Positions 8,017 to 16,382 of a stretch of DNA of 64,000 nucleotides are shown in pieces. Origin of the DNA: Rhizobium sp. P38BS-XIX (GTDB taxonomy: Bacteria > Pseudomonadota > Alphaproteobacteria > Rhizobiales > Rhizobiaceae); assembly GCF_012641435.1 (NCBI RefSeq), contig NZ_JABAIJ010000004.1, forward strand, positions 288,428 through 352,427, written 5' to 3'. Made by a program: the position numbers and the translations under genes. The notes beneath the pieces are model-generated. The model was not told the origin of the DNA and ran no database searches. It was given only the letters and a program-made list of their open reading frames with translations. Each line of letters starts with the position of its first letter. Position 1 is the stretch's first letter.

Positions 8017-8999
8017 TGCGAGATTTTTCGTATGTCAGGGCCAATTCGCAAGCTGAAGCAGGTAAGGCAGCGCAGCAGGCCGGTGCCATGCTGCTGGCTG
8101 GCGGCACGACGTTGCTCGATCTTGCCAAATGCGGCGTAACCGAGCCGGATACGGTCGTTGACATCACCCATATCGCCGGCATGAACGCTATTGTCGTCGA
8201 TGCAGGCGGGGCGCGGATCGGCGCACTCGCGAAAATGAGCGACGTTGCCGATCATCGTGACATTCGTGCGGCCTTCCCGGCGGTTTCGGAATCGCTGTCG
8301 CTTGCCGCCTCCGCCCAGCTGCGCAACATGGCGACGATCGGCGGCAATCTGCTGCAGCGGACGCGCTGTTCCTATTTCCGCGATCCCGGTGCCTTTTCGG
8401 CTTGCAACAAGCGCAATCCCGGTTCCGGTTGTTCCGCCATCGGTGGCGTCACGCGCAATCATGCAGTGCTCGGGACGAGTGACGCCTGCATCGCCTCTTA
8501 TCCTGGCGATCTGGCGGTTGCTCTGGTCGCGTTCGACGCCACGATTGACACGGACAGCCGTAAAGCGACCGTCGACGATTTCTTCCTCTGTCCTGGCGAT
8601 ACGCCGGACAAGGAAACGATCCTGCAGCGCGGCGAAATCATCACCGCGGTCGGCATTCCCGCTACGGCAGCCGCTCGCAATTCAACCTATCTCAAAATTC
8701 GCGACCGGCAGTCCTATGAGTTTGCAGCGGCAAGTGCCGCCGTCGGCCTGGAGCTTGAGGCAGACGGCAGGACGGTTCGCGACATTCGCGTCGCACTCGG
8801 CGGTGTCGCGACGAGGCCCTGGAGGGCTCGAGAGGTCGAACAAGCGCTTGTCGGCAAGGCACTCGACGTTGAACTTGTCAAAAAGGCCAGTCGCCTCGCC
8901 ATGGAGGGTGCCGTCTCGCATGGCGGCAACCACTACAAGATCGAACTTGCGCCGCGCGTCATCGCCCGCGCCATTCTGAAAATGGGAGGCCTTGTATGA
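8013..8999 (+). CDS. FAD-binding subunit of molybdenum hydroxylase (PaoB/YagS-like)
   Basis: Subunit of the xanthine dehydrogenase family that holds FAD and passes electrons from the Fe-S clusters to the acceptor; 328 residues. The FAD-binding motifs LLAGGTTLLDLAK (27-39) and MATIGGNLLQRTRC (106-119) are present. After the second comes a Cys-bearing insertion (C119, C131, C140, with C159 later), as in PaoB and 4-hydroxybenzoyl-CoA reductase, where it binds an extra [4Fe-4S] cluster. It overlaps both neighbours by 4 bp, which suggests translational coupling. Confidence 0.9.
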   Translation: MMRDFSYVRANSQAEAGKAAQQAGAMLLAGGTTLLDLAKCGVTEPDTVVDITHIAGMNAIVVDAGGARIGALAKMSDVADHRDIRAAFPAVSESLSLAASAQLRNMATIGGNLLQRTRCSYFRDPGAFSACNKRNPGSGCSAIGGVTRNHAVLGTSDACIASYPGDLAVALVAFDATIDTDSRKATVDDFFLCPGDTPDKETILQRGEIITAVGIPATAAARNSTYLKIRDRQSYEFAAASAAVGLELEADGRTVRDIRVALGGVATRPWRAREVEQALVGKALDVELVKKASRLAMEGAVSHGGNHYKIELAPRVIARAILKMGGLV

Positions 9000-11284
9000 C
9001 CATGATGGAACCCCGCAAGCATGGCGATGCGTCCGACGGCACCGTCGGCGGTCGTCAATCGCGCTTCGAAGGCAACATGAAGGTGACGGGAACGGCCACC
9101 TATGCGTTGGAATATCCGGTCGAAAACCTCGCTTATGCTGTTCTTGTTCAAAGTACGATACCGGCTGGACGTGTCGTCAGGATCGATGCATCGGCCGCGC
9201 TCGCTATGCCCGGCGTGCTGATGGTGCTGACGCCGGAAGATGATCTCGGCTTGAAGCTCGGCGGCGATTGGGGCGGCAACAGGCCTGTTGAAGGCCCCTA
9301 CTATCCGCTTCCACGCGAGGTGCAGTTTAACGGTCAGTCGATTGCCGCGGTTGTGGCCGAGAGCCGCGAGCAGGCGACGGAAGCAGCGAGACTGGTGAGG
9401 GTCACCTACGAAAAAGGCAGGCATGTCGCCGATCTCAAAGATCCGAATGGCGGCGAAGGGAAGCTTGTCGATGCCTTGTCCTCCGCCTGGGGCGATGCAG
9501 AAGCCGCACTTGCCGCCTCACCGGTGCGGATTGAGGCGGAGTATTCGACGCCGCGCGAATACCACGTTGCGATGGAGCCGCATGGGCTGACCGCAAGATG
9601 GGATGGCGACCAGCTGACGATCTGGGAGCCGAGCCAATGGTCGCACGGGATGGCGCGCATGTATTCCGAATGGTTCGACATGCCCTATGAGAATGTCCGG
9701 ATCATTTCGCCCTTCATCGGCGGCGGTTTTGGGTCGAAGGGGCAGCCGCTCGCCTATGGTGCGGTTGCAATCGCGGCCGCAAGAAAACTTGGCCGCCCTG
9801 TGAAGCTTGCGGTCACCCGTCCGCAGAATTTCACGAGCTATGGCGGCCGGGCAGGGACCAGGCAGAAAATCGCGCTTGGCGCGAGCGAGGATGGTATCCT
9901 GCAAGCGATCGTTCATCGCGGTGCAAGCGAAACTTCTGTTTATGCCGACTGGCCCGAGCAGACGGGAGCCGCTACCGCTGTTCTCTACAAAGTCGAGAAC
10001 TTTTCCTCACAGCACCGCATCGTCCCGGTCAACAGTGTCACGCCAGGCGCGCTGCGCGGCCCCGGCAAAAACCCGAGCGCCTATGGCATCGAGTGTGCCA
10101 TGGAAGAGCTTGCCTACAAGCTTGGCATGGACCCGCTCGAACTCAGACTGAAGAACTACGCCGATCACGACTATCAGTCGGGAAAGCCGTGGTCGACGCG
10201 CCGGCTGCGCGAGGCACTGACTGAAGGTGCGGAAGCCTTCGGCTGGTCGCGGCGCAGCCACGAACCGCGCTCCATGCGGGAGGGCAAGACTTTGATCGGA
10301 TGGGGTATCGGCTGCGGCACGTTTCCCGTGATCCGGGCGCCCAGCGAGGCGATGATCCGTATTCTCGGCAACGGCAAGGTCGAGGTCGTCAGTGGTGCGA
10401 TCGACATGGGGCAGGGGACCTACACGATCCTTGCACAGAGTGCCGCCGAGGTGTTCGGCATTCCCGTGGACCAGGTCGAGGTGCATCTCGGCGATTCACG
10501 TCTGCCGGGTTCGGCCATCGCCGGCGGTTCGATGCTCGCAGGCTCGATCATGGGCGCTGTCCACAAGGCAGCGACTGCCGCCCGCGACGAGCTTATCGGT
10601 CTTGCGCTCAACGACGCCAATTCTCCGTTCCGCGAGACGGGCGCAAATACGCTCAATTTCGCCGAAGGCCGCATCATGGCGCCGCGCGGCGAGACACCGT
10701 CGCTTACGCTGGCCGAGCTGATGACAGCGCTCAAGCGCGAGGAGATCGAGGTCCGCCGAAATACTCTGCCGGACGGTGCAAACGCACAGGAGCAGCGTCA
10801 GGCATGGACCACCATGGCGAAGGTTCAGGGCCCAACCATGGGCGATTTCTCCATGCATAGCTGGTGCGCCCATTTCGCCGAGGTCAGGGTCGACGAGGAT
10901 TTTGGCACAGTGCGCGTTTCCCGCATGGTCTCCGCCTTCGATTGTGGTCGCCTCTACAATCCGCGGCTGGTCGAAAGCCAGTGGCGGGGCGGCATCATCA
11001 TGGGTATCGGCCAAGCTCTTCTCGAAGAAGGCCTGATCGATCCGCGTAACGGACGGACGGTCAACAACAATGTCGGTGACTATCTCGTCCCAACGAATTC
11101 CGACATTCCGGATATCCAGGTGATCTCGGTCGGCGTACCGGATCACCAGGCGTCTGCGCTTGGTGGAAAGGGTGTGGGCGAAGTCGGCATCGTCGGCGTT
11201 GCGCCGGCCATTGCCAACGCCGTTTTCCATGCGACCGGCAAGCGTATTCGCGATCTGCCGATTACCCTGGAAAAGCTAATCTGA
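8996..11284 (+). CDS. Molybdopterin-binding catalytic subunit of molybdenum hydroxylase (PaoC/YagR-like)
   Basis: A 762-residue xanthine-oxidase-family large subunit and the site of substrate hydroxylation. Visible motifs include the FIGGGFGSKG glycine-rich loop, ALRGPGKNPS, GQGTYTILAQ, and the C-terminal GGKGVGEVGIVGVAP, which holds the expected catalytic glutamate. The closest architecture known to me is PaoABC, an aldehyde oxidoreductase; the substrate here is not decided. There is no PaoD/XdhC-type insertion chaperone downstream, so cofactor loading must depend on a gene elsewhere. A hairpin follows the stop. Confidence 0.91.
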   Translation: MTMMEPRKHGDASDGTVGGRQSRFEGNMKVTGTATYALEYPVENLAYAVLVQSTIPAGRVVRIDASAALAMPGVLMVLTPEDDLGLKLGGDWGGNRPVEGPYYPLPREVQFNGQSIAAVVAESREQATEAARLVRVTYEKGRHVADLKDPNGGEGKLVDALSSAWGDAEAALAASPVRIEAEYSTPREYHVAMEPHGLTARWDGDQLTIWEPSQWSHGMARMYSEWFDMPYENVRIISPFIGGGFGSKGQPLAYGAVAIAAARKLGRPVKLAVTRPQNFTSYGGRAGTRQKIALGASEDGILQAIVHRGASETSVYADWPEQTGAATAVLYKVENFSSQHRIVPVNSVTPGALRGPGKNPSAYGIECAMEELAYKLGMDPLELRLKNYADHDYQSGKPWSTRRLREALTEGAEAFGWSRRSHEPRSMREGKTLIGWGIGCGTFPVIRAPSEAMIRILGNGKVEVVSGAIDMGQGTYTILAQSAAEVFGIPVDQVEVHLGDSRLPGSAIAGGSMLAGSIMGAVHKAATAARDELIGLALNDANSPFRETGANTLNFAEGRIMAPRGETPSLTLAELMTALKREEIEVRRNTLPDGANAQEQRQAWTTMAKVQGPTMGDFSMHSWCAHFAEVRVDEDFGTVRVSRMVSAFDCGRLYNPRLVESQWRGGIIMGIGQALLEEGLIDPRNGRTVNNNVGDYLVPTNSDIPDIQVISVGVPDHQASALGGKGVGEVGIVGVAPAIANAVFHATGKRIRDLPITLEKLI

Positions 11285-11297
11285 ACTCAATTGGTTT

Positions 11298-11326
11298 TGA
11301 GCCGTATCGTATCCGGATGCGGCTCA
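11298..11326 (+). terminator. Candidate terminator after molybdenum hydroxylase operon
   Basis: TGAGCCG (11298-11304) pairs with CGGCTCA (11320-11326), extended inward with one mismatch (TATC with GATG). The T-run after it is poor. It lies between converging genes and could serve both strands. Confidence 0.45.
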
Positions 11327-11354
11327 GATCCTTTGTTCGCCTGGCGGGCGTCGG

Positions 11355-12440
11355 TCACGGCTTTGCTGGATATTCCAGCTGTAGACTGACAATGTCGGCA
11401 GTGCTTTCGCCATAACGGCTGGAAATCTCGGAGAGCGCATGGTCAAGCGTTTGAGCCGAGGGAAAGGCCGGAATTTCCAAGGCAGGCCCGTCAGAATTCG
11501 AAGGCGTTTCCGGGATCAGCACAAGGCCGTTGCGAGAGCGGATCAACGACGATTTTTCCGCAACGATCGCCTGCGAACGATAGGTTCTGGACCAGGCGTC
11601 TGCGGTCAGGGCAAGTGCGATTTCATCGAAACCATCCCGAACTGGCAGTCGAACGGTTTCGTGGCGCCAGAAAGCAAGAGAGTTCTGCGCGAACCGAAAA
11701 AGGCGGCTTGTCGTCATTCGGAATGACGACGTGTCATGCGAGATGCCCCAGTCGCTCACGCCGAGGTGGGTGGCGACGGAGCGCGCTTTCGCAGGTCCGG
11801 CGATCGCGTCGACCAAGGCGAGCGATACCGGAATAGAGGCCGTGACCCCGGTCGTGCTCACAACGCTCCCATCGACGACGTAGCGTTGGTCGCGCACCCA
11901 ATGGGTATGAGGAAAGGCGTGGCGTATCTTGTCGAAGGCGTACCAATGCGTCGTCGCCCGCCTGCCTTCGAAAACACCGGCGCGAGCCGCAAGCCAAGCG
12001 CCTTCGCAAATCGAGACGACGACTGCCCGCTTCGAGGATTGTTCACCAATCCAGCTGACGACATCGCTGTTTCTGCTGTCGTGCATGGCAGGGACGATAA
12101 TGATGTCAGCGCCTTCCGGATGCGCCCGATCGAATTCGGACATTGTGGTGTCGGGCATGATTTTCAATGCCGGCATCAGGTCGATCGCACCCTGATGGGT
12201 CGAGACGATGGTAATGTCTGCGATGCCTGCATCGCTGATGACGCCATAGGGAACGACGAGATCGGTCGTTTCCGTTCCGGCATTGTCCGCCGCTATGGCA
12301 ATCAGTGGGCGCGTATGCCCGGGCTTCAACGGTGGTAGGTGAAGGACGCTTTCCGTGGCGAAGGCGGCTCCGGCGGCCGAAATCGCGAGAATGAACGCCA
12401 GCGATGCGAAAAGGAAAAATCTCAAATCAGCGCGATGCAT
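11355..12440 (-). CDS. Exported DJ-1/PfpI-fold protein
   Basis: A DJ-1/PfpI (type 1 glutamine amidotransferase-like) protein of about 362 residues with an N-terminal export signal (FFLFASLAFILAISAAGAAFA), so it probably acts in the periplasm. The nucleophile-elbow cysteine is kept in VVVSICEGAWLAA, followed by GVFEGRRATTHW. These segments closely parallel those of the GlxA-type regulator encoded divergently (SVCTGAF, GRRATTHW), so the two look like paralogues. The C-terminal 100 residues show no domain I know; there is no AraC HTH. Alternative start: 12461. The substrate and enzymatic activity are unknown. Confidence 0.75.
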   Translation of the reverse strand: MHRADLRFFLFASLAFILAISAAGAAFATESVLHLPPLKPGHTRPLIAIAADNAGTETTDLVVPYGVISDAGIADITIVSTHQGAIDLMPALKIMPDTTMSEFDRAHPEGADIIIVPAMHDSRNSDVVSWIGEQSSKRAVVVSICEGAWLAARAGVFEGRRATTHWYAFDKIRHAFPHTHWVRDQRYVVDGSVVSTTGVTASIPVSLALVDAIAGPAKARSVATHLGVSDWGISHDTSSFRMTTSRLFRFAQNSLAFWRHETVRLPVRDGFDEIALALTADAWSRTYRSQAIVAEKSSLIRSRNGLVLIPETPSNSDGPALEIPAFPSAQTLDHALSEISSRYGESTADIVSLQLEYPAKP

Positions 12441-12528
12441 GGGAAGGACCCTTATTGGCATAGGTGCGCCATCAAAATATTCCTGGAGTAGGCTGGCGAA
12501 AATGTCAAAGATATCGCATTTTCTGCCA

Positions 12529-13527
12529 ATGAAAAACTCCGTGAAAAGTGTCCGGCATGTTGCCGTCATTGGCTATGACGGCGTCCAGGCCCTCGATATT
12601 GTCGGCCCCATGGAGGTGTTCGCCATGGCGAACTTTCATCTGCCGCCGGATGGGGTGCCTTACGACGTCGTGCTTGCCTCGCCCGGCGGAGGAGCGATCA
12701 AGAGCAGCTCCGCCGGCGGTTTGGTGTTTGGGGAGGCCGTTAGCCTTCGGGACTTGCCTGGCAATTTGGATACGATCATTCTCGCGGGCGGAAGCGAGGA
12801 GGGGTTACGACAGGTCATATTTGGCTCTGGTCTGCTTGACTGGCTACACTCTCGAATAGCGGTTACGCGGCGAATGGCGAGCGTTTGCACCGGGGCGTTC
12901 ATACTGGCGGCCGGCGGCTTTCTCGATGGCCGTCGAGCTACCACGCATTGGAGTTCCTGTGCGCTTCTGAAGGAACTTCGGCCCGAGATTGAGGTTGAGC
13001 CCGATGCGATCTTTGTCGCCGCCCCGCCGGTTTTTACCTCCGCAGGAATTACAGCAGGCATCGATCTATGCCTGGCTTTGGTCGAAGCCGATTGTGGTCC
13101 GCAGACGGCCCTTGCGGTTGCCCGTCAGATGGTTTTGTTCATGCGCAGGCCAGGCGGACAGTCGCAATTCAGCACTGGCCTTTCGCTTCAGGCAAATGCG
13201 ACGCCGCGTCTTCGCAAGCTCATGCGTGAGATCATCGAAGATCCGACGGGGGATCTCACCGGTCCGATCCTGGCCGCTCGCGCAGGAATGAGCGAACGAA
13301 CCTTCGCGCGCAGCTTCCGCAAGGAGGCCGGCACGACACCGATGCAATTCGTGGAAACCGCACGGTTGGATCGGGCGAAGGCTCTTCTCGAGACGTCGGA
13401 TTGGCCGCTTGCCCGCATTGCCGAACGGTCCGGATTTGGGAGTCTCGACACACTGCACAGGGCGTTTTTGAAGCATCTGCGCGTGACGCCCGGATTCTAC
13501 CGTGCCCGTTTCGGCGTGGATCTCTGA
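12529..13527 (+). CDS. GlxA-family transcriptional regulator (DJ-1/PfpI domain plus AraC HTH)
   Basis: Cytoplasmic regulator of about 332 residues. An N-terminal DJ-1/PfpI domain (VAVIGYDGVQALDIVGPMEV, with the cysteine in SVCTGAFILA) is followed by a C-terminal AraC-type double HTH (GMSERTFARSFRKEAGTTP, then RIAERSGFGSLDTLHRAFLK). The DJ-1 domain is taken to sense a small ligand. It is transcribed away from the exported DJ-1 protein with under 100 bp between the starts, so that gene is the obvious target. The frame is open upstream of 12529; an ATG at 12502 is equally possible, and neither has a convincing ribosome binding site. Confidence 0.85.
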   Translation: MKNSVKSVRHVAVIGYDGVQALDIVGPMEVFAMANFHLPPDGVPYDVVLASPGGGAIKSSSAGGLVFGEAVSLRDLPGNLDTIILAGGSEEGLRQVIFGSGLLDWLHSRIAVTRRMASVCTGAFILAAGGFLDGRRATTHWSSCALLKELRPEIEVEPDAIFVAAPPVFTSAGITAGIDLCLALVEADCGPQTALAVARQMVLFMRRPGGQSQFSTGLSLQANATPRLRKLMREIIEDPTGDLTGPILAARAGMSERTFARSFRKEAGTTPMQFVETARLDRAKALLETSDWPLARIAERSGFGSLDTLHRAFLKHLRVTPGFYRARFGVDL

Positions 13528-13542
13528 TCCAGGTCGCTGGCA

Positions 13543-14577
13543 TCATCCCTTATTGCGGGCGATGCCATAGGTGAGGGCAAGCGCACCGACGAGAACGGCA
13601 CCCTTGATGAAGTCCTGAGTGTAATACGGCGCGTTCAACATCGTCAGGCCATTGAGGAGGACGCCGACAAAAACCGCGCCAATGGTCGTTCCAAGCACGT
13701 TGGGTCGACGCAAGCCGAGGACCGCGTATCCGATCAACGAGGCCGCCACGGCATCCATTAGCAGCGAACCGCCGGACGAAACGTCACCGCGGCCGACACG
13801 TGCGGCAATGATGATGCCGCCCAGCGATGCAAGCATGCCGGAAAGCACGTAGGCCAAGATCTTCAGGCGGGCGATATTGGCGCCGGCCAAACGCGTCGCA
13901 GCTTCATTCCCGCCCGTCGCATAGAGCAGGCGGCCAAGCCGGGTGCGCTCCGTCAGGACATAGAGCACGAAGGCGACGACAAGCATGAGAATGACGGGGA
14001 ACGGAACCGTTCCGAAGAGGCTCGATCGGCCGATGCCGAGAAAGGCTGGATCGACTTTGCCCGTCGCGGTCGTGCCGTTCGGCAAAATCAGCCCCACCGA
14101 AATCGAACGTCCGGCAGTTGGAATGAGCTGAAGGCCGGAGAGAAGGAACATCGTTGCGAGCGTGGCCAGGAGATCCGGCACTTTCAGCCGCACGATGAGT
14201 GCGGCGTTCGCAAGCCCAACGAGCGCGCCGAAAGCAAGCACGAGCGGCACCGTCTGATAAACGTCGAGATCGAGCACGATCATGGCATAGCTTGCGGCCA
14301 TGACGCTGGAAGCTGCGACAGCGCCGACGGAAAGATCGAAACCGCCGATCGCAAGCGTGATCGTGACACCGGCGCCGAGGATGGCGACGACGGAGACCGC
14401 TTGAAGAATGCTCATCAGATTGTTGATGTTGATGAAGGCGGGTTGAGCATAGCTGAAGACGATGAGAAGGACGATCAGCAGCAGAAACACAGCACTTCGA
14501 CGCACGAACTCTCTCAGGGAAACCGGCTCGCCTGCTAACTTGCGTTGTTTCTCCATCTGGATGGTGCCGTCGCTCAT
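13543..14577 (-). CDS. Sugar-type ABC transporter permease (RbsC-like)
   Basis: Inner-membrane permease of the ribose/xylose/simple-sugar importer family (BPD_transp_2), 344 residues with about ten hydrophobic helices. Family motifs include INNLMSILQ, LAIGGFDLSVG and GGNEAATRLAG. The first 28 residues are cytoplasmic and charged. Its ATG overlaps the stop of the ATPase gene by 1 bp (TGATG), so both come from one transcript. No periplasmic binding protein gene is next to the pair. Confidence 0.9.
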   Translation of the reverse strand: MSDGTIQMEKQRKLAGEPVSLREFVRRSAVFLLLIVLLIVFSYAQPAFININNLMSILQAVSVVAILGAGVTITLAIGGFDLSVGAVAASSVMAASYAMIVLDLDVYQTVPLVLAFGALVGLANAALIVRLKVPDLLATLATMFLLSGLQLIPTAGRSISVGLILPNGTTATGKVDPAFLGIGRSSLFGTVPFPVILMLVVAFVLYVLTERTRLGRLLYATGGNEAATRLAGANIARLKILAYVLSGMLASLGGIIIAARVGRGDVSSGGSLLMDAVAASLIGYAVLGLRRPNVLGTTIGAVFVGVLLNGLTMLNAPYYTQDFIKGAVLVGALALTYGIARNKG

Positions 14578-16058
14578 CAGGCATATTCCTCATTACGGTT
14601 TTGGTCGGCGGCTGCGAAGGCGGCGTCTTTCAGGCTGTGATGCTCCATCACCAGGACGCGGTCGGCGACTTCGAGTGCCTCTTCCGGGTCGGATGTCGCG
14701 ATCAATGTGGCGCGGTCGCCATGGGCGCGTATGGCGGCGATGATGTCTTGCCGGGCGCCGACATCGACACCCTGAAAGGGCTCATCGAGAAGCAGCAGCC
14801 GGCTCGGTTCCGCCTCCCAGCGTGCCAGGACGACCTTCTGCTGATTGCCGCCGGAGAGCGACCAGACCGACGCCCCGGCTCCAGATGCTTTGATGCCGAG
14901 CCGCTTGATCGCCTTCTCGCCCTCCCGGCGCTCACGACCGGAGAGCAGGAGGCCGGAGGGATACCATCGACCGAGATGTGGCAAGCTGATCGTTGCGGCG
15001 ATGCTTTCCCCCGGCCAGTCGGCCGGCATGAGTGAGGAACGATGACGATCGGCGGCCGCCATGACCACGCCGCGCGCGATCGCATCGGCCGGTGTGGCTG
15101 GCCTATAGGGTGCGTCGTCCAGGAGCATCTCCCCTGTGGCGGGCCGTTCGATGCCGAAAATTGTCGAAAGCAACCGGCTCTTGCCGGCGCCGAGGACACC
15201 GGTTACCGCAACCACTTCGCCGGCACGAAGGGTGAGGTCGAAAGGCACACTGCCGGCAAGGAGCTGCATGCCACGCAGCTCCAGCCTCTTTGAGCCGAGC
15301 TGTTCCCGACGTTGCGGGCGAGCCGTATTCAGTGATCGGCCGATCATGGTTTCAATGGCTGCGTCGAAGTCGATCGGCCGGGTGAAGGCACCGACATTGC
15401 GACCTCCGCGCAGGACGACCACGCGGTCGGCAAGCGCATCGAGATCAGCCGTGCGATGCGAGATGTAAAGAATGCCCATGCCGCGCGCCTTCAGCCGCAG
15501 GACGATTTCGTACAATCGCTGCGCTTCGCGCGTGGAAAGACTAGCCGTCGGCTCATCGAGGATGAGCAACTGTGCCTTGTTCGATAGCGCGCGGGCGATG
15601 GCGACCATCTGACGATCGGCGGCGCCAAGCTCGCCGAAATCGCGCTCAAGCGGCAAGTCGAAACCGATCTCATCCAGTATGGCTGCAGCTTTGCGCCGCA
15701 CCGAGCGCTTCGACAGGAAGAAAGGCTGTCGTCCGTCGACGAATTGATGGAGCAACAGCGCATCGGCAACTGAAAGTCCTGCGGCGCCGACGACATCTGT
15801 CGACTGGTGAACGGTAACGACGCCTTGAGCGGTCGCCTCTGCCGGACTATTGGCGCGATAGGCTTCTCCGTTCCAGGTGATGCCGCCCGAATCCGGCTGA
15901 TGGATGCCGGACAGGATGCTTACCAGCGTCGATTTGCCGGCGCCGTTGGCGCCCATCAAGGCGACGATCTCTCCGCGATCGATTGTCAGGGACGCATCCG
16001 CCAGGGCTTGCGTCGAGCCGAAGGCGCGGGACAGGTTTTGAATAGCCAGCAAGGTCAT
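14577..16058 (-). CDS. Sugar-type ABC transporter ATP-binding protein (two ABC domains)
   Basis: A 493-residue duplicated ATPase of the RbsA/XylG type that drives the permease encoded downstream. Domain 1 has Walker A GANGAGKST and Walker B LLILDEPTASL, with a degenerate signature (ELGAADRQM). Domain 2 has a variant Walker A GVLGAGKSR, signature LSGGNQQK and Walker B LLLLDEPFQGVDV. The asymmetric second Walker A is normal for this family. The ATG at 16058 begins the conserved MTLLAIQNLSRAFG but lacks a clear ribosome binding site; the frame is open to 16112. The sugar is not known. Confidence 0.9.
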   Translation of the reverse strand: MTLLAIQNLSRAFGSTQALADASLTIDRGEIVALMGANGAGKSTLVSILSGIHQPDSGGITWNGEAYRANSPAEATAQGVVTVHQSTDVVGAAGLSVADALLLHQFVDGRQPFFLSKRSVRRKAAAILDEIGFDLPLERDFGELGAADRQMVAIARALSNKAQLLILDEPTASLSTREAQRLYEIVLRLKARGMGILYISHRTADLDALADRVVVLRGGRNVGAFTRPIDFDAAIETMIGRSLNTARPQRREQLGSKRLELRGMQLLAGSVPFDLTLRAGEVVAVTGVLGAGKSRLLSTIFGIERPATGEMLLDDAPYRPATPADAIARGVVMAAADRHRSSLMPADWPGESIAATISLPHLGRWYPSGLLLSGRERREGEKAIKRLGIKASGAGASVWSLSGGNQQKVVLARWEAEPSRLLLLDEPFQGVDVGARQDIIAAIRAHGDRATLIATSDPEEALEVADRVLVMEHHSLKDAAFAAADQNRNEEYA

Positions 16059-16137
16059 GGGGGATACGTCGTTAATCGTTCCCACACTCCTAGGCTTCCA
16101 CTGCCCAATCACAAGGCGCGGTCTTCCTTTGATGACT

Positions 16138-16151
16138 TATTCTATAGAATA
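16138..16151. promoter_or_regulatory. 14-bp perfect palindrome upstream of sugar ABC genes
   Basis: TATTCTATAGAATA is an exact palindrome about 80 bp upstream of the ATPase start. The size and AT-rich centre suit a GntR- or LacI-like operator. No such regulator is in the window. Confidence 0.4.
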
Positions 16152-16347
16152 TATTTTCTTGGAGCCGGATCGAGCAATTCCGGTCTGCGAAGAGACAGGC
16201 TGAGATGCGTAATTCATCGTGCGAACAAAGTTGGAGCAGCGAAAGCGTGCAAACGATGATGCCGCGCAAGAGGCACGGAACTCGATCACGGCACTGCGCC
16301 GATCGCTGAAGACTGTCGACCCGTGTCCGGGAATTGCTTCTAAAATG

Positions 16348-16375
16348 AAGCCCGGCACATGCGGTGCCGGGCTTC
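16348..16375 (-). terminator. Intrinsic terminator of the MHS-type transporter gene
   Basis: GAAGCCCGGCAC (16348-16359) pairs perfectly over 12 bp with GTGCCGGGCTTC (16364-16375). On the minus strand it lies just after the stop of the gene at 16383 and is followed by ATTTTAG. Confidence 0.85.
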
Positions 16376-16382
16376 CGTTGCG

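Noticed and set aside
12355..12528. Longer N-terminus for the GlxA-type regulator
   Set aside because: It would run into the coding start of the divergent DJ-1 gene and adds basic sequence with no domain; the DJ-1 fold begins after 12529.
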